NCBI GenBank assembly: GCA_940746715.1
Contig: CALNWN010000012.1
Coordinates: 1 to 64,000 of the forward strand
DNA length: 64,000 nt
From: an uncultured Paraburkholderia sp.
Lineage (GTDB): Bacteria > Pseudomonadota > Gammaproteobacteria > Burkholderiales > Burkholderiaceae
Direction: 5' to 3'
Under the pieces are notes generated by a model, which saw nothing but the letters and a program-made list of their open reading frames with translations, did no database searches and was not told the DNA's origin. Position 1 is the first letter of the stretch; each line of letters opens with the position of its first letter. The position numbers and the translations under genes were made by a program. Shown here piece by piece: positions 45,491 to 56,388 of this stretch.

Positions 45491-47593
45491 TCAGGCGGCG
45501 AGTCGGGAAATATCCGCGACGCAATTCATCTGCTGATGCAGCGCGCCGAGCAGGGACAGGCGGTTGGCGCGCAGCGCCGGATCTTCGGCGTTGACCATCA
45601 CGTCGTTGAAGAACGTGTCGACCGGTTCGCGCAACGCGGCGAGCGCGGTCAGCGCGCCCGTGTAGTCGCGCGCGGCGAGCTGCGACTGCACGCGCGGCGC
45701 GACCTGTTCGAGCTGCGCAAACAACGCCTTTTCCGCTGCCTCGACGAGCAGCGCCGGCTGCACGCCGCCGCTTGCCGTTGCGCCTTCCGACTTCTTCAGA
45801 ATGTTCGAGATGCGCTTGTTGGCTGCCGCGAGCGACGTCGCTTCCGGCAACGCCGCGAACTCGCGCACCGCATCCAGACGCGCGACGATGTCGTCAAGCC
45901 GCGGAGGATCGAGCGCCAGCACCGCGTCGATTTCACCCGGCGCGTGACCGCGTTCGCGCAGCAAACCGCGCAGACGGTCCATGCTGAATTCGTAGATGGC
46001 CTCGGTCGAATCGGTCACGTTCGGCAGTGCGGCGAATTGCGCGTGAGCTGTGCCGAGCAGTTCGGCGAAGTCCACGGGCAGTTGCTTTTCCACTAGGATG
46101 CGCAGCACGCCGAGCGCGTGGCGGCGCAGCGCGAACGGATCTTTTTCGCCGGTGGGCTGCAGGCCAATGCCCCAGATGCCGACCAGCGTTTCCAGCTTGT
46201 CGGCGAGCGCGACCACCGTGCCGGTTGCCGTGGCCGGCAACGCGTCGCCGGAAAAGCGTGGCTGATAGTGTTCCGGGCACGCGAGCGCGACTTCTTCCGG
46301 CTCGCCGTCATGGCGCGCGTAGTACGTGCCCATAGTGCCTTGCAGCTCGGGGAATTCGCCGACCACGTCGGTGATCAGGTCGGCTTTCGCGAGACGCGCG
46401 GCGCGCTTCGCAAGCGCCACGTCCGCGCCGATCAGTGCGGCGATCGCGCCGGCCAGCGACTCGAGACGCTCCACGCGCTGCAGCGCCGAACCGAGCTTGT
46501 TGTGATAGACGACGTTGGCGAGCAGCGGCACACGATCCGCGAGCGGCTTCTTCTTGTCCTGCTCGAAGAACAACTTGGCGTCCGCGAGACGCGGGCGCAC
46601 CACGCGCTCATTGCCTTCGATAATGTCGCCGGGCGTCGCAGTCTCGATATTGGAGACGATCAGGAAACGCGAGCGCAGCTTGCCGTTCGCGTCGGTCAGC
46701 GCGAAATACTTCTGGTTCGTCTGCATGGTGAGGATCAGACATTCCTGCGGCACTTGCAGGAATTCGTCCTCGAAGCGGCAGGAATACACCACCGGCCATT
46801 CGACGAGCGACGTCACTTCGTCCAGCAGCGCTTCCGGCATCACGACCTGATCGCCGTCGGCGTGCGCGAGCAGATGAGTGCGGATGGTTTCCTTGCGATC
46901 CGCGAAGTTCGGCACCACGCGGCCTTTGTGCATGAGCGTGTCGACGTACGAATCGGCGTGCTGGATCTGCACGAAGCCTTCGGACAGGAAGCGGTGGCCG
47001 AGCGTGGTGTCGTCGGCGTCGATGTCGAGCGCGCGCACCGGCACGACGTGCTCGCCATGCAGCGCGGTGAGGCGATGTGCGGGACGCACGAACTGCACAT
47101 TCGAGCCGTCCGGCCGCTGGTAGGTCATGACCTTCGGAATGGGCAGCTTCGCGAGCGTTTCGTCGAGCGCGCCTTGCAGGCCTTCCGCGAGCGTGACGCC
47201 CGGCGCGGCGTAGCGCAGAAAGAATGCTTCCGCCTTGCCGTCCTGCGCGCGCTTCAGGTCGCTGACCGAAAAATCGGGGAAGCCGAGCGCCGCGAGTTTC
47301 TTCCCGAGCGGCGCGGTGGGCTGGCCGTCTTTGTCCAGCGCGACGGAAACCGGCAGCACTTTTTCGCGCACCTGTCTTTCCGGCGCGACCGCGCGCACGT
47401 TCTTTACCGTCACGGCAAGACGGCGCGGCGTGGCATAACGCTCGAACGACAGTTCGCCTTCGATCAGGTCGCGCGCCGCGAGGCGCTCGGCAATACCTTC
47501 GGCGAAAGCGTCGCCGAGACGGGCGAGCGCTTTGGGCGGCAGTTCCTCGGTCAGCAGTTCGACCAGCAGGGTAGCTTGATGGGGTTGAGTCAT
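45491..47593 (-). CDS. glyS: Glycyl-tRNA synthetase beta subunit
   Basis: A 700-residue beta subunit of the alpha2beta2 GlyRS. It carries the N-terminal LLVELLTEELPPKALARLGDAF signature, the central HD-like region and a C-terminal anticodon-binding domain (ending DVMVNAEDPALRANRLSLLG). It is essential. Length and frame are normal. It lies 15 bp downstream of glyQ and is translated with it. Confidence 0.96.
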   Translation of the reverse strand: MTQPHQATLLVELLTEELPPKALARLGDAFAEGIAERLAARDLIEGELSFERYATPRRLAVTVKNVRAVAPERQVREKVLPVSVALDKDGQPTAPLGKKLAALGFPDFSVSDLKRAQDGKAEAFFLRYAAPGVTLAEGLQGALDETLAKLPIPKVMTYQRPDGSNVQFVRPAHRLTALHGEHVVPVRALDIDADDTTLGHRFLSEGFVQIQHADSYVDTLMHKGRVVPNFADRKETIRTHLLAHADGDQVVMPEALLDEVTSLVEWPVVYSCRFEDEFLQVPQECLILTMQTNQKYFALTDANGKLRSRFLIVSNIETATPGDIIEGNERVVRPRLADAKLFFEQDKKKPLADRVPLLANVVYHNKLGSALQRVERLESLAGAIAALIGADVALAKRAARLAKADLITDVVGEFPELQGTMGTYYARHDGEPEEVALACPEHYQPRFSGDALPATATGTVVALADKLETLVGIWGIGLQPTGEKDPFALRRHALGVLRILVEKQLPVDFAELLGTAHAQFAALPNVTDSTEAIYEFSMDRLRGLLRERGHAPGEIDAVLALDPPRLDDIVARLDAVREFAALPEATSLAAANKRISNILKKSEGATASGGVQPALLVEAAEKALFAQLEQVAPRVQSQLAARDYTGALTALAALREPVDTFFNDVMVNAEDPALRANRLSLLGALHQQMNCVADISRLAA

Positions 47594-47608
47594 TTCTTGA
47601 TGTTCTCG

Positions 47609-48616
47609 TCAGTCCTGGTCGATCTTGCGTTCGACTTTCAGCGGCGGCGCCCACGCGGGCTTGGCGGCGTCCTGCTCGTCGGTGGTGAGGCCGGGCACGC
47701 CGTGCACCGGATTGCCGAGCATCGGGAAACCGAGCTTCTCGCGTGAATCGTAATAGGCCTGCGCGACGAGACGCGACAGCGCGCGGATCCGGCCGATATA
47801 CGCCGCGCGCTCCGTCACCGAAATCGCGCCGCGCGCGTCCAGCAGATTGAACGTGTGGCCGGCCTTCAGCACGAGTTCATACGCGGGCAGGGCGATCTGC
47901 GCTTCGATCATGCGCTTTGCTTCGGCCTCGTAGCTGTTGAAGAACGTGAACAGCAGGTCGACGTTCGCGTGCTCGAAGTTGTACGTGGACTGTTCGACTT
48001 CGTTCTGGTGGTACACGTCGCCGTAGGTGAGACGGCGCATTTCCGGGCCGTTCGGGCCTTGCTCTTCCCACTCCGTCCAGACGAGGTCGTAGACGTTTTC
48101 GACTTTCTGCAGATACATGGCGAGGCGCTCGAGCCCGTACGTGATTTCGCCGAGCACCGGTTTGCAGTCGAGACCGCCGACCTGCTGGAAGTAGGTGAAC
48201 TGGGTCACTTCCATGCCGTTCAGCCACACTTCCCAGCCGAGACCCCAGGCGCCGAGCGTGGGATTTTCCCAGTCGTCTTCGACGAAACGCACGTCGTTCT
48301 GCTTCAGGTCGAAGCCGAGCGCTTCCAGCGAGCCGAGGTACAGGTCCAGGATGTTTTCCGGCGCCGGCTTGAGCACCACCTGGTACTGATAGTAGTGCTG
48401 CAGACGGTTCGGATTCTCGCCGTAGCGGCCGTCTTTCGGGCGGCGCGACGGCTGCACATAGGCGGCGCGCCACGGCTCCGGGCCGACCGCGCGCAGGAAA
48501 GTGTGGACGTGCGAGGTGCCCGCGCCGACTTCCATGTCGATCGGCTGGAGCAACGCGCAACCCTGCTTGTCCCAATAGGACTGCAGTGTCAGGATGATTT
48601 GCTGAAACGTGAGCAT
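47609..48616 (-). CDS. glyQ: Glycyl-tRNA synthetase alpha subunit
   Basis: A 335-residue catalytic subunit. MLTFQQIILTLQSYWDKQGC, VGAGTSHVHTFLRAVGPEPW and GRYGENPNRLQHYYQYQVVL are diagnostic class II segments. The ATG of MLTFQQ is chosen by family start; an upstream in-frame ATG would add six residues. It is the first gene of the glyQ-glyS-gmhB-plsC-DUF45 operon. In related genomes lnt and corC lie directly upstream. Here they do not, and an unrelated SnoaL-like gene is found. Confidence 0.95.
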   Translation of the reverse strand: MLTFQQIILTLQSYWDKQGCALLQPIDMEVGAGTSHVHTFLRAVGPEPWRAAYVQPSRRPKDGRYGENPNRLQHYYQYQVVLKPAPENILDLYLGSLEALGFDLKQNDVRFVEDDWENPTLGAWGLGWEVWLNGMEVTQFTYFQQVGGLDCKPVLGEITYGLERLAMYLQKVENVYDLVWTEWEEQGPNGPEMRRLTYGDVYHQNEVEQSTYNFEHANVDLLFTFFNSYEAEAKRMIEAQIALPAYELVLKAGHTFNLLDARGAISVTERAAYIGRIRALSRLVAQAYYDSREKLGFPMLGNPVHGVPGLTTDEQDAAKPAWAPPLKVERKIDQD

Positions 48617-48884
48617 GAAGTGCCTTTCGGGCATGAGGCCGCGCCGCGGGCGCAGAGGCGCGCGGGGCGACCGTGGAGCAAAGTGCTAAACCAGAAATTT
48701 TAACGGAAAGGCGGGGGGTGTCCGTTTTGGGAGGGGGCGGAGGAAGCCTCGCCTGTTCCTGAAAAGAAAGAAACCGCCGGCTCCGGCAGCATTCTTCGGT
48801 CTGTCGGTGACACCCATGAAGGATGCCGACGCCGAGTATGGAGGCAGTGCGCCTTTGCCCCGAAACGCATTAAGCACGACTCGC

Positions 48885-49202
48885 CTAGCCGACGAACCAG
48901 ACCTTTTCGATCTTCGCAGCGCCTACTTGGTAGATTGCAATCGCGTGTCGGACCGTGTCCTCGTTGAGGAAACCCGATATTCGCTCGCTGTCGATCACGA
49001 TGTTGCCGTGCACGACGCGGCTGAGAAGCTCGGCGTTGAGCGATGGACTGGACTGGAACAGGACGTGATACCGGGAGCGAAATGCCGGGCCGGAGCGATC
49101 CGTCAGTTCCGCACCCGACGGAAATGAATAGACTCTTACATCATCGACATAGAAACGCAGGAACCCTTCCAGGTCGTGTCGATTGTATGCAGCCAGTTGC
49201 AC
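48885..49202 (-). CDS. SnoaL-like (NTF2 fold) protein, possibly N-terminally shortened
   Basis: A 105-residue NTF2-like protein: LAAYNRHDLEGFLRFYVDDV, VYSFPSGAELTDRSGPAFRS and SRVVHGNIVIDSERISGF. SnoaL-type proteins form small cone-shaped barrels and include enzymes and binding proteins. The role is not predictable. The only usable start is a GTG with no ribosome site, and a stop lies 14 codons earlier in frame. Relatives usually have about ten more residues, so the 5' end may have been cut by the adjacent AT-richer segment. Confidence 0.6.
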   Translation of the reverse strand: MQLAAYNRHDLEGFLRFYVDDVRVYSFPSGAELTDRSGPAFRSRYHVLFQSSPSLNAELLSRVVHGNIVIDSERISGFLNEDTVRHAIAIYQVGAAKIEKVWFVG

Positions 49203-49614
49203 TGCAACGGTTAATTCGATTTAATGCCACGGTGCCCGCGCGGACGACATCCGGGGATTTTGGCCATATACGTGATTTAGGAATACAAATTGTTCGTTTG
49301 ATCCGATTTTGTATTTTTAGACCTGGATCGGGGCGTCTCAGACTAGTTATCGATGAGGATTGCAGCGTAGCTGCGCCGGGGAAGGCCAAAGCTTCGGAGC
49401 GTGCCCGTAAGCGGTCAGATGTGCTGAATGAGGTGGAAAGTAAGCCATCAACATTAAACGGGGGAAACAGACATCCGATAATGTATGAGCTAGAGGGGTG
49501 TTTTTTACATAGGATGAAATCTTAAGGATTCTTATTGTTCTATCTGTAGTCTCAATCCACCTATCTGGAAGATAGTGGCGATCGACGCGCCTGCGGATCG
49601 CCACCGTAGCCTGG
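49203..49614. other. AT-richer intergenic stretch of about 410 bp
   Basis: The stretch between the SnoaL-like gene and the FMN glutamate-synthase-like gene is clearly more AT-rich than the rest of the window, especially at 49240-49560. It has no convincing reading frame with a ribosome site. It may be a remnant of acquired DNA or a deleted gene, or a regulatory region. A hairpin lies at its right end. I recognise no insertion-sequence ends. Confidence 0.5.
49575..49604. terminator. Hairpin GTGGCGATC/GATCGCCAC beyond the FMN glutamate-synthase-like gene
   Basis: A perfect 9-bp stem with a 12-base loop lies 11 bp past the stop of the minus-strand gene. It is followed on that strand by TATCTTCC rather than a clean T run, so termination would be imperfect. 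The placement suggests a terminator or an mRNA 3' end. Confidence 0.5.
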
Positions 49615-51226
49615 CTAAGCCACCGCCAACTCCCCCTTCGGCGAAAACGAATCGCTGCGGGCAACCGGCCACCACTTCTCATACAGCGAGTAACGATAAT
49701 TCCCCTTGAGAAGATCGTTGGGCTCGAAATACTTCAGCAGCTCGGACATCAACTGCACCTCATGTGACGACACACGTCGCACGATGTGATGGGCGCGCAG
49801 CTCCGCGGGATGCTTGAGACCGGCAGCCTGAACGATCTCCTTCAGCGCGTGCAGCGTGTTGTGGTGGAAGTTGAACACGCGGTCGGCCTTGTCCGGCACG
49901 ACGAGCGCACGCTGGCGCACCGGGTCTTGCGTCGCGACGCCAGTCGGGCAGCGCCCGGTGTGGCAGGTTTGCGCTTGGATGCAGCCCACCGCGAACATGA
50001 AGCCGCGCGCCGCGTTGACCCAGTCCGCGCCGATTGCGAGCGTTTTGGTGATGTCGAACGCGGTGATCATCTTGCCGCTCGCGCCAATGCGGATCCGCTG
50101 CCGCAAGCCAATGCCGACAAGTGTGTTGTGCACGAGCAGCAAGCCTTCCTGCAACGGCACGCCGACGTGGTCGGTGAATTCGAGCGGCGCGGCGCCCGTG
50201 CCGCCTTCCGCGCCATCGACGACGATGAAGTCCGGCAGAATGCCCGTCTCCAGCATCGCCTTGGCAATGCCGAAGAATTCCCACGGATGCCCGATACACA
50301 GCTTGAAGCCGGTGGGCTTGCCGGCCCGACAGCGTGCGCAGCCGCTCGACGAATTCGAGCAGACCGCGCGGCGTCGAAAACTCCGAATGCGTGGCCGGCG
50401 AAATGCAGTCGCGGCCCATTGGCACGCCGCGCGTTTCGGCGATTTCCGGCGTGATTTTCGCCGCCGGCAAGACGCCGCCGTGGCCGGGCTTCGCGCCTTG
50501 CGAGAGCTTCACCTCGATCATTCTTACTTGCGGCTCGGCGGCCTGCTTCGCGAATTTTTCCGCGCTGAAGGTGCCGTCGTCATTGCGGCAGCCGAAATAG
50601 CCGGAGGCGATTTCCCAGATGATGTCGCCGCCATGCTCGCGGTGGTACTTCGACATGGAGCCTTCGCCGGTGTCGTGCGCGAAGTTGCCTTTCTTCGCGC
50701 CAAGGTTCAGCGCCATGATCGCGTTCGCGGAGAGCGAGCCGAAGCTCATCGCCGAGACATTGAAGATCGACATGGAATACGGCTGCGCGCGTTCGGCGCC
50801 GACCACGATGCGAAAGTCGTGGCTGTCGAGCGTGGTCGGCGCGAGCGAGTGACTGATCCATTCGTGCGCGACGGCCTTCACGTCGAGTTCGGTGCCGTAG
50901 GGCCGGCTGTCGACGTCGTTCTTCGCACGCTGATAGACGATGCTGCGCTGCGCGCGCGAGAATGGCTTTTCGTCGGTGTCGTTTTCGACGAAATACTGGC
51001 GGATTTCCGGGCGAATGAACTCGAACAGAAAACGCAGATGACCCCACAGCGGATAGTTGCGCAGAATCGCGTGGCGCTGTTGCGTCAGGTCGTAAAGGCC
51101 CAGCGCGATGAACGCGAGCGGCACGACGACCCACAACCATGAAACGTAATGGGTCGCGGCGAGCGCCGCGCAGACGGCGAGGAGTGCGATGGCGCTCCAC
51201 ATGGCCAGATAACGTCGAGAAAACAT
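49615..51226 (-). pseudogene. FMN-binding glutamate-synthase-like membrane protein, one frameshift
   Basis: Reading through one indel gives a protein of about 536 residues. Two N-terminal helices (LAMWSAIALLAVCAALAATH, LWVVVPLAFIALGLYDL) are followed by a glutamate-synthase-like FMN barrel (FNVSAMSFGSLSANAIMALN, KPGHGGVLPAAKI, IVVDGAEGGTGAAPLEFTDH, CHTGRCPTGVATQDP). The frame breaks near 50324, where LRTLSGGKPTGFKLC needs GGCGGC but an extra C is present (GGCCGGC). This standalone family lacks the glutaminase domain and its reaction is unknown. GGAGT precedes the ATG. Confidence 0.8.
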
Positions 51227-51389
51227 GGAGACTCCGGTGCAGTGGATCGTCACGGAGGGATTGCACGCGCTCGAGGCGCGGGCGGATCCACCGTGGGGAA
51301 ACGGGCGGCTGGTTTGATGAGAAGCCGCGAGCCGGCAATGGCGCGGTTCGAGCCTCGCGGCTCAGGCGCCGCGGCTCAAAACCCGACGG

Positions 51390-52556
51390 CTAGCGCGCGC
51401 TCAGCAATGCCGCCTTTTGCGGCTCGCGCGCGGCCGGCTGCCCGGTCGCCGCATGTTCGATGATGCCGCCGCCGAGGCACACGTCGCCATCGTAGAGCAC
51501 GGCGGATTGCCCCGGTGTGACAGCCCACTGGGCTTCGTCGAAAGTCAGTTGGAAAAGGTCCTCGCCCGCGTTGGCCGCATTGCTGGCGGCCTTGTCTGCT
51601 GCACTGAACGTGCAGCGCGCGTCGGCCTGGCGGTAGCGGGTTTTCGCGCCGCACGCGAAGCCTTCCGCCGGCGGCTCGCCAGCGACCCAGCTCGTGTTGC
51701 CCGCGGTGAGCGTATGGCCCAGCAGCCACGGGTGGTCGTGGCCCTGCGCGACGTACAGCGTGTTCGACGCAATGTCCTTGCCCGCCACGAACCACGGCTC
51801 GCCGCTGCCGTCCTTGCTGCCGCCAAGGCCGATGCCCTTGCGCTGCCCGAAGGTATAGAACGCGAGGCCGATGTGCTCGCCGACCACTTTGCCGTCGGTC
51901 GTCTTCATCGGGCCGGGCTTTGTCGGCAGATGGCGGTTCAGGAATTCGCGGAACGGCCGCTCGCCGATAAAGCAGATGCCGGTCGAATCCTTCTTTTTCG
52001 CGTTCGGCAGCGCAATCTGCTCGGCGATTTCACGCACCTTGGTCTTGGGAATTTCGCCGAGCGGAAACAGCGTTTTCGACAGCTGCGCCTGATTCAGCCG
52101 ATGCAGAAAGTAGGATTGATCTTTCGTATGGTCGAACGCCTTCAGCAGTTCGAAACGGCCGTTGTTCTCGCGCACGCGCGCATAGTGGCCGGTCGCGATG
52201 GTTTCCGCGCCGAGCGACATGGCGTGATCGAGGAAGGCCTTGAACTTGATCTCGGCGTTGCACAGCACGTCCGGGTTCGGCGTGCGGCCCGCGGAATACT
52301 CGCGCAGGAATTCGGCGAACACGCGGTCCTTGTATTCGGACGCGAAGTTCACCGCTTCCACGTCGATGCCTATCAGATCCGCTACCGACACCACGTCGAT
52401 CCAGTCCTGCCGCGTCGAGCAGTATTCGCTGTCGTCGTCTTCCCAGTTTTTCATGAACAGGCCGACCACGTCGTAGCCCTGTTCCTTCAGCAGCCACGCG
52501 GTAACCGACGAATCGACGCCGCCCGACATGCCTACTACGACTTTCTGCTTGCTCAT
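51390..52556 (-). CDS. mnmA: tRNA 2-thiouridylase MnmA
   Basis: A 388-residue enzyme that thiolates U34 of tRNA-Lys, -Glu and -Gln. The PP-loop SGGVDSSVTAWLL at residues 10-22 binds ATP. The catalytic cysteines are C99 (CNAEIKF) and C195 (GICFIG). A conserved FYTFGQRKGIGLGG lies near 232. Family length and frame are normal. It is next to a NudJ-like gene, the same pairing as in E. coli. Confidence 0.95.
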   Translation of the reverse strand: MSKQKVVVGMSGGVDSSVTAWLLKEQGYDVVGLFMKNWEDDDSEYCSTRQDWIDVVSVADLIGIDVEAVNFASEYKDRVFAEFLREYSAGRTPNPDVLCNAEIKFKAFLDHAMSLGAETIATGHYARVRENNGRFELLKAFDHTKDQSYFLHRLNQAQLSKTLFPLGEIPKTKVREIAEQIALPNAKKKDSTGICFIGERPFREFLNRHLPTKPGPMKTTDGKVVGEHIGLAFYTFGQRKGIGLGGSKDGSGEPWFVAGKDIASNTLYVAQGHDHPWLLGHTLTAGNTSWVAGEPPAEGFACGAKTRYRQADARCTFSAADKAASNAANAGEDLFQLTFDEAQWAVTPGQSAVLYDGDVCLGGGIIEHAATGQPAAREPQKAALLSAR

Positions 52557-52613
52557 AAGATGCTCACTGGGTACTGCGTGACTTCATGGATCGCGGGTCG
52601 CGTTGCCGCGAGG

Positions 52614-53093
52614 TTATTTTCTGGGACCGACCGAATGCGTGTGCACGAAGTCGAGCGGGAAACGCCGGCCGGCGAGGTAATCGTCGATACATTGCATGAC
52701 GAGCGGCGTGCGGTGCCGCTCGGGGCAGGCGCGCAGCTCGGCTGCGCTCATCCACAAGGTTCGGACGATGTCCGGATCGAGCGCGCGCGCTGCCTCGCGT
52801 TCGCCGCCCGCGCCGCAATAGGTGAAGCGCAGATAGGTGACGCCGTCGCGCCCGGGTCGCTCGAAATGCGTCATGTATAGACCGACCAGCGCTTCGGGCG
52901 TGAACGGATGGGCGGTTTCCTCGAGCGTTTCGCGGATCACCGCTTCCAGCAGCGTTTCGCCGGCTTCGAGATGGCCGGCCGGCTGGTTCAGCCGCAGGCC
53001 GGCGGCGGTGTGTTCCTCGACCACGAGAAAGCGCGCGTCACGCTCGACGATGGCCGCGACGGTCACGTGCGGCAGCCAAGTTTCCGGTTTCAT
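52614..53093 (-). CDS. nudJ: NudJ-like Nudix phosphatase
   Basis: A 159-residue Nudix hydrolase. The box GHLEAGETLLEAVIRETLEE with TAH spans residues 40-62. MKPETWLPHVTVAAIVERDA and NQPAGHLE match the NudJ group, which removes phosphates from nucleoside tri- and diphosphates and hydroxymethylpyrimidine pyrophosphate. It precedes mnmA by 57 bp in the same direction. Frame intact. Confidence 0.88.
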   Translation of the reverse strand: MKPETWLPHVTVAAIVERDARFLVVEEHTAAGLRLNQPAGHLEAGETLLEAVIRETLEETAHPFTPEALVGLYMTHFERPGRDGVTYLRFTYCGAGGEREAARALDPDIVRTLWMSAAELRACPERHRTPLVMQCIDDYLAGRRFPLDFVHTHSVGPRK

Positions 53094-53430
53094 GGGTGCG
53101 CATTTTACCGTTTATGTCCGTGGACTGCCGGGAAGCGGGCGACCGGTGGCGGGCGACCGGCTGCGGGCTTAGGCGCCCGCTCGGGCGACCGGCCGGCACC
53201 CACTGGCTCACGGCGGCCGACTTCGGGCCGCGAAGCGATGGGCCGCAGCCGACCAGCCGGCGGCGCCCCCGGGTGTGTGCGCCCCGCGCCCAGCCTGCAA
53301 CCCCGGATTGTCCCCGATTTTTGCGGCCCCCCATCTTTCGGGTAAAGTGAGGCGTTAGCCGTTGCACTTGCAAGCCGGCGTGCCTCGTCGGCCGATCTGT
53401 CGTCAAACAGTAAGTCGAGGAGGAACCACG
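53094..53430 (+). other. Intergenic stretch upstream of pntAA, 337 bp
   Basis: The stretch is very GC-rich and holds no supported gene. It includes three close copies of GGGCGACCGG (listed separately) and many other short GGCCG-type words. The pntAA ribosome site GAGGAGG lies at the end. No clear promoter was recognised. Confidence 0.5.
53136..53192. repeat. Three copies of GGGCGACCGG before pntAA
   Basis: GCGGGCGACCGG occurs twice, 14 bp apart, and CGGGCGACCGG a third time about 33 bp later. The copies could be remnants of local duplication. No regulator is known to me for this word. Confidence 0.6.
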
Positions 53431-54519
53431 ATGCACATCGGAGTGCCAGCCGAGACGCGCGCGCACGAAACCCGCGTCGCCGCGACGCCCGAGACCGTCA
53501 AGAAGTACGTGGCTCAGGGCCACCGGGTCACGATCCAGAGCGGCGCCGGCGTCGGCGCGAGCTTTCCCGACGACGCCCTCGCCGCAGCCGGCGCGGAAAT
53601 TGTCGATGCCGCCACCGCTTTCGGCGCCGACCTTGTCCTGAAGGTCCAGTCTCCCACCGAGTCCGAACTGCCGCTCCTGAAACGCGGCGCGGTGCTGATC
53701 GGCATGCTCGATCCGTTCAACGCGGACAATACCCAGAAGCTCGCCGCGGCCGGCGTCACCGCCTTCGCGCTCGAAGCCGCGCCGCGCACCACGCGCGCGC
53801 AAAGCCTCGACGCTCTATCCGCGCTTCATGCCGATGCTGATGACCGCCGCGGGCACCGTCAAGGCCGCGCGCGTGCTGATTCTCGGCGCCGGCGTGGCGG
53901 GCCTGCAGGCGATTGCGACCGCCAAGCGCCTCGGCGCCGTGATCGAGGCCTCCGACGTGCGCCCGGCCGTGAAAGAGCAGATCGAATCGCTCGGTGCGAA
54001 GTTTCTCGATGTCCCCTACGAAACCGACGAAGAGCGCGAAGCCGCGCAAGGCGTGGGCGGCTACGCGCGGCCGATGCCGCCGTCGTGGCTTACGCGGCAG
54101 TCGGCGCTTGTTCATGAGCGCGCGAAGCAGGCCGACGTGGTCATCTCGACCGCGCTGATTCCGGGCCGCGCGGCGCCCACGCTCCTCTCCGTCGAAACCG
54201 TGCAGGCGATGAAGCCGGGCTCCGTGCTCGTCGACCTCGCGGCGGGGCGCGGCGCGGAATACGAAGGCCGGCGCGGCGGCAACTGTCCGCTTACCGAAGC
54301 GGACAAGGTGATCGTCAGGCATGGCGTGACGATTGTCGGCTATACGCGAATCTCGCCTCGATGGTGCCCGCGGACGCCTCGTCGCTCTACACGCGCAACC
54401 TGCTGGACTTCCTCAAGCTGATTGTCACGAAGGAAGGCGCGCTCAATATCGACCTCGCCGACGACATCGTCGCGGCCACGCTGCTCACGCGCGACGGCGA
54501 AGTCGCGCGCAAGGCATAA
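53431..54519 (+). pseudogene. pntAA: NAD(P) transhydrogenase alpha-1 subunit PntAA, deletion plus 2-bp insertion
   Basis: The NAD(H)-binding subunit of proton-translocating transhydrogenase. The N terminus (MHIGVPAETRAHETRVAATP) reads to RAQSLDALS. It then resumes one frame over at LYPRFMPMLMTAAGTVKAAR, lacking the conserved SSQANIAGYKAVLxAA segment of about 18 residues. The junction lies in GACGCTCT, a word expected at both ends of the missing piece. A second lesion near 54350 (ACGCGAATC, two extra bases) shifts the frame before ASMVPADASS. The Rossmann motif LGAGVAGLQAIATAKRLGA is intact. GAGGAGG precedes the ATG. Confidence 0.8.
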
Positions 54520-54544
54520 AGCGAATTCACCTGGAGAAACGGCG

Positions 54545-54873
54545 ATGGAAGTGCTCAACCACACCGTCATCAACCTGATTATTTTCGTGCTGGCGATTTA
54601 CGTCGGCTACCACGTGGTCTGGAACGTCACGCCCGCGTTGCACACGCCGCTCATGGCGGTGACCAACGCGATCTCCGCGATCGTGATTGTCGGCGCGATG
54701 CTCGCCACCGGCCTTACGCTCGGCACGCCGGGCAAGTTCTTCGGGACGCTCGCCGTCGCGCTTGCGGCGGTCAACGTGTTCGGCGGCTTTCTCGTCACGC
54801 GGCGCATGCTTGAGATGTTCCGCAAGAAAGAGCCGAAAAAGCTCATCGCCGACAAGAGCAAGGAGAACGCGTA

Positions 54874-54874
<1 letters not shown>
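54545..54874 (+). CDS. pntAB: NAD(P) transhydrogenase alpha-2 subunit PntAB (membrane)
   Basis: A 109-residue membrane subunit with three helices: VINLIIFVLAIYVGYHVVW, MAVTNAISAIVIVGAMLATG and LAVALAAVNVFGGFLVTRRM. In three-gene transhydrogenases this supplies part of the proton channel. GGAGAAA precedes the ATG. Its TAA overlaps the pntB start ATG (TAATG). It is intact although both neighbours are broken. Confidence 0.9.
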
Positions 54875-56323
<1,449 letters not shown>

Positions 56324-56334
56324 CAGGCGAGCGG

Positions 56335-56362
56335 CCGCGCGGCGCAGGTCGGCGCCGCGCGG
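56335..56362 (+). terminator. 11-bp perfect hairpin after pntB
   Basis: CCGCGCGGCGC and GCGCCGCGCGG form an 11-bp stem with a 6-base loop in the convergent gap between pntB and the YafY-type gene. It has no clean T tract on either strand. It probably acts as a shared 3' stabilising or weak termination structure. Confidence 0.5.
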
Positions 56363-56388
56363 TGCTCGTTGCTACTTCGGCTTTGCGT

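Noticed and set aside
49043..49525. A plus-strand frame of about 160 codons across the AT-richer stretch
   Set aside because: Its first part overlaps the SnoaL-like gene on the other strand, it has no ribosome site, and the translated sequence resembles no family.
51340..51380. A GGTTCGAGCCTCGCGG segment resembling a tRNA T-arm
   Set aside because: No acceptor or anticodon stems fit around it. It is part of the GC-rich gap between mnmA and the neighbouring gene.
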